In this document: in pieces, positions 62,868 to 64,000 of the stretch | How positions within the stretch are numbered: position 1 is the stretch's first letter | Layout of the letters: each line of letters begins with the position of its first letter | Assembly: GCA_963787005.1 (NCBI GenBank) | Contig: CAWBBX010000030.1 | Location: forward strand, 62,001-126,000 | Direction: 5' to 3' | Source of the DNA: FEN-1297 sp963787005 | GTDB lineage: Bacteria > Bacteroidota > Ignavibacteria > Ignavibacteriales > Ignavibacteriaceae | DNA length: 64,000 nucleotides | Position numbers and translations under genes: made by a program | The notes under the pieces: generated by a model | Told to the model about the DNA's origin: nothing | Databases searched by the model: none | The model's input: only the letters and a program-made list of their open reading frames with translations

Positions 62868-63314
62868 TTATTTCTTTTTAAACAAAACTTCCAGCGCTGT
62901 TTTATAATCATCTTTATTCAAGGGATAGCGCATTTGTAATAAGATCTTATTTCCTTTTTCTAATTTCTGAAATGTTTGTACGAGTATACTGTCGTGCCAG
63001 TTTAAGCAGAGCATATTTTCATCTAAAAATTCGCACGATGCTTCGGAATACTCACCTGTATCCTCGAACCACCAGTATCTATAAATTTTCCGCCTTTTGT
63101 CCCACGCAAAAATTCCGTGAGCTCCTCCCTCGCCGGCGGACAGCTTCGCGTGATAATCGAATACAATGTATTTTTTATTCAAAATCTTCTTGAAACTTCC
63201 CTCACCCTCGCCTGAATCTCCGGTGCTAAACTGACTCTTCGGAACTTTATACTTCAGTTTCCAATTGCCGAGCAGAAAATCAAATTTATCCATCGGATTA
63301 ATTTTCTTACTCAT
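62868..63314 (-). CDS. DUF1579-like protein
   Basis: The ATG at 63314 is chosen for its GGTGGAG site; the longer frame adds 21 unlikely residues. 148 aa: MDKFDFLLGNWKLKYKVP, SFKKILNKKYIVFDYHAK, GAHGIFAWDKRRKIYRYWWF and EDTGEYSEASCEFLDENMLC. This is the lipocalin/nitrobindin-like pattern (FLLGNW...Y) seen in DUF1579 proteins, small beta-barrels that may bind a hydrophobic ligand. No signal peptide. Confidence 0.7.
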   Translation of the reverse strand: MSKKINPMDKFDFLLGNWKLKYKVPKSQFSTGDSGEGEGSFKKILNKKYIVFDYHAKLSAGEGGAHGIFAWDKRRKIYRYWWFEDTGEYSEASCEFLDENMLCLNWHDSILVQTFQKLEKGNKILLQMRYPLNKDDYKTALEVLFKKK

Positions 63315-63430
63315 AATTGCTCCACCTATAATGATGCGAATATTACTGCATGGCATTCTGTAAGCTGGTCTCCGCAAAATTTATATGCAGGATGACCGCT
63401 CAATCTGTTCGGTCTCTTTTCTACACTCTT

Positions 63431-63961
63431 TCAGCCATTAAATTCTATTTCAAAAGATTTTTTTACGTTCGAAAATATTTTGAATACTTCATTATGATGA
63501 TTTACTATCTGCTCCGCCTTCAGCACAGTACTGTCAGTCGTGCTGTGGCAATCCCGCACGACTTCTAATTTGTACCCGAGGCTGTAAGCCCGCCTGATTG
63601 TGGTATCGACACATCCTTCTGTCACAAATCCGCATATTACAAGTTCTCTTATTTCCATACTTCTCAGGATATCGTCCAATCCGGTATTAAGAAAAGCATC
63701 TGAATGATATTTCTTCAATACAGTATCCTCTTCTCCGGGAGAAACGAGGGGATGAATTTTCCAGCCTTCGCTTCCCTCTTCAAAAGGACTATTCTCTCCG
63801 CCGCAGTGCTGCATATATATTACGGCCGCCTCTTCATATCTCGCTTTTTTAATTAGATCGGAGATATTATTGAGTATAACATCACCTTTGTTCATTTCTC
63901 TCGGTAAATTAAACATGCCGTTCTGAACATCGATTACAAGAAGGCATTTCTTGCCCTTCAT
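63431..63961 (-). CDS. Isochorismatase-family cysteine hydrolase
   Basis: 176 aa. The catalytic triad is Asp11 (LLVIDVQNGM), Lys84 (VLKKYHSDAF) and Cys117 (VTEGCVDTTIRRAYSLGY). This is the YcaC/nicotinamidase-like branch, which hydrolyses amide bonds in small molecules; the substrate is unknown. The start is supported by GAAGGAA nine bases before the ATG. Confidence 0.93.
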   Translation of the reverse strand: MKGKKCLLVIDVQNGMFNLPREMNKGDVILNNISDLIKKARYEEAAVIYMQHCGGENSPFEEGSEGWKIHPLVSPGEEDTVLKKYHSDAFLNTGLDDILRSMEIRELVICGFVTEGCVDTTIRRAYSLGYKLEVVRDCHSTTDSTVLKAEQIVNHHNEVFKIFSNVKKSFEIEFNG

Positions 63962-64000
63962 AAATAAATTCCTTCAAAAAAAATTAAGAGAGTATATTTA

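Noticed and set aside
1..64000. CRISPR array, prophage or insertion sequence
   Set aside because: No regularly spaced repeats, no integrase or transposase motifs, and the only repeats seen are short palindromes.

Overview
The window looks like chromosomal DNA of a Bacteroidota-Chlorobiota relative, most likely class Ignavibacteria. The evidence is a set of large secreted proteins ending in the type IX secretion (T9SS) sorting domain with the 'NYPNPFNPST' signature, a PorV/PorQ-like barrel, a TonB-dependent receptor with a CarboxypepD_reg-like N-terminal domain, a sensor kinase with Reg_prop/Y_Y_Y periplasmic domains, and short palindromic repeats at gene 3' ends. I saw no phage, transposase, CRISPR array, rRNA or tRNA.

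Layout. 0-4 kb: a giant adenylate-forming ligase fused to a long helical region and a GNAT domain, entering from the left edge. 4-6 kb: lrp-glnA. 6-11 kb: secreted M14 carboxypeptidase, GT2 glycosyltransferase, an unlisted 47-aa lysine-rich protein and a parvulin-like PPIase. 11-30.4 kb: an alpha-glucan locus on the minus strand. It holds a sensor kinase, two near-identical LuxR-type response regulators, a TonB receptor, a large secreted partner, a PorV-like barrel, a starch-binding-type secreted protein and a multidomain GH13 amylase with a T9SS tail. A cytoplasmic GH13 enzyme lies apart at 36-37.6 kb. 30.8-45.8 kb: housekeeping genes (DUF427, yjjX-like NTPase, NRDE/TANGO2, split ftcD/cyclodeaminase, ilvD, rhodanese, ECF sigma/anti-sigma, alkA-like, CRP-GAF-kinase, miaA). 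45.9-53.8 kb: glycosyltransferase, glcD-like oxidase, YgjP-like protease, cysS, NAD(P)-binding protein, NTF2-like and membrane proteins. 54-57.5 kb: a PAS histidine kinase followed by a response regulator fused to glutaredoxin-like and thioredoxin-reductase-like domains that lack the redox cysteines. 57.5-64 kb: small accessory genes, several broken.

How the genes fit together. The glucan locus reads as sense, import and digest: the propeller-type sensor and its regulators would control a TonB uptake system and T9SS-exported amylase and binding protein, and the intracellular GH13 enzyme could finish imported oligosaccharides. Two motif pairs (TACTACCTAAA twice, 52-53 bp apart, about five helical turns) sit upstream of the TonB operon side and upstream of one regulator gene. 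They are the most suggestive new regulatory signal here.

Sequence quality. At least ten single-base-type frame disruptions are visible: amylase signal peptide, second response regulator, glycosyltransferase tail, three in a carbonic anhydrase, three in an outer-membrane protein and one in a YCII gene. Seven lie within 57.5-60.4 kb. Many are in short homopolymers, so uncorrected assembly indels are a serious alternative to gene decay or slippage.
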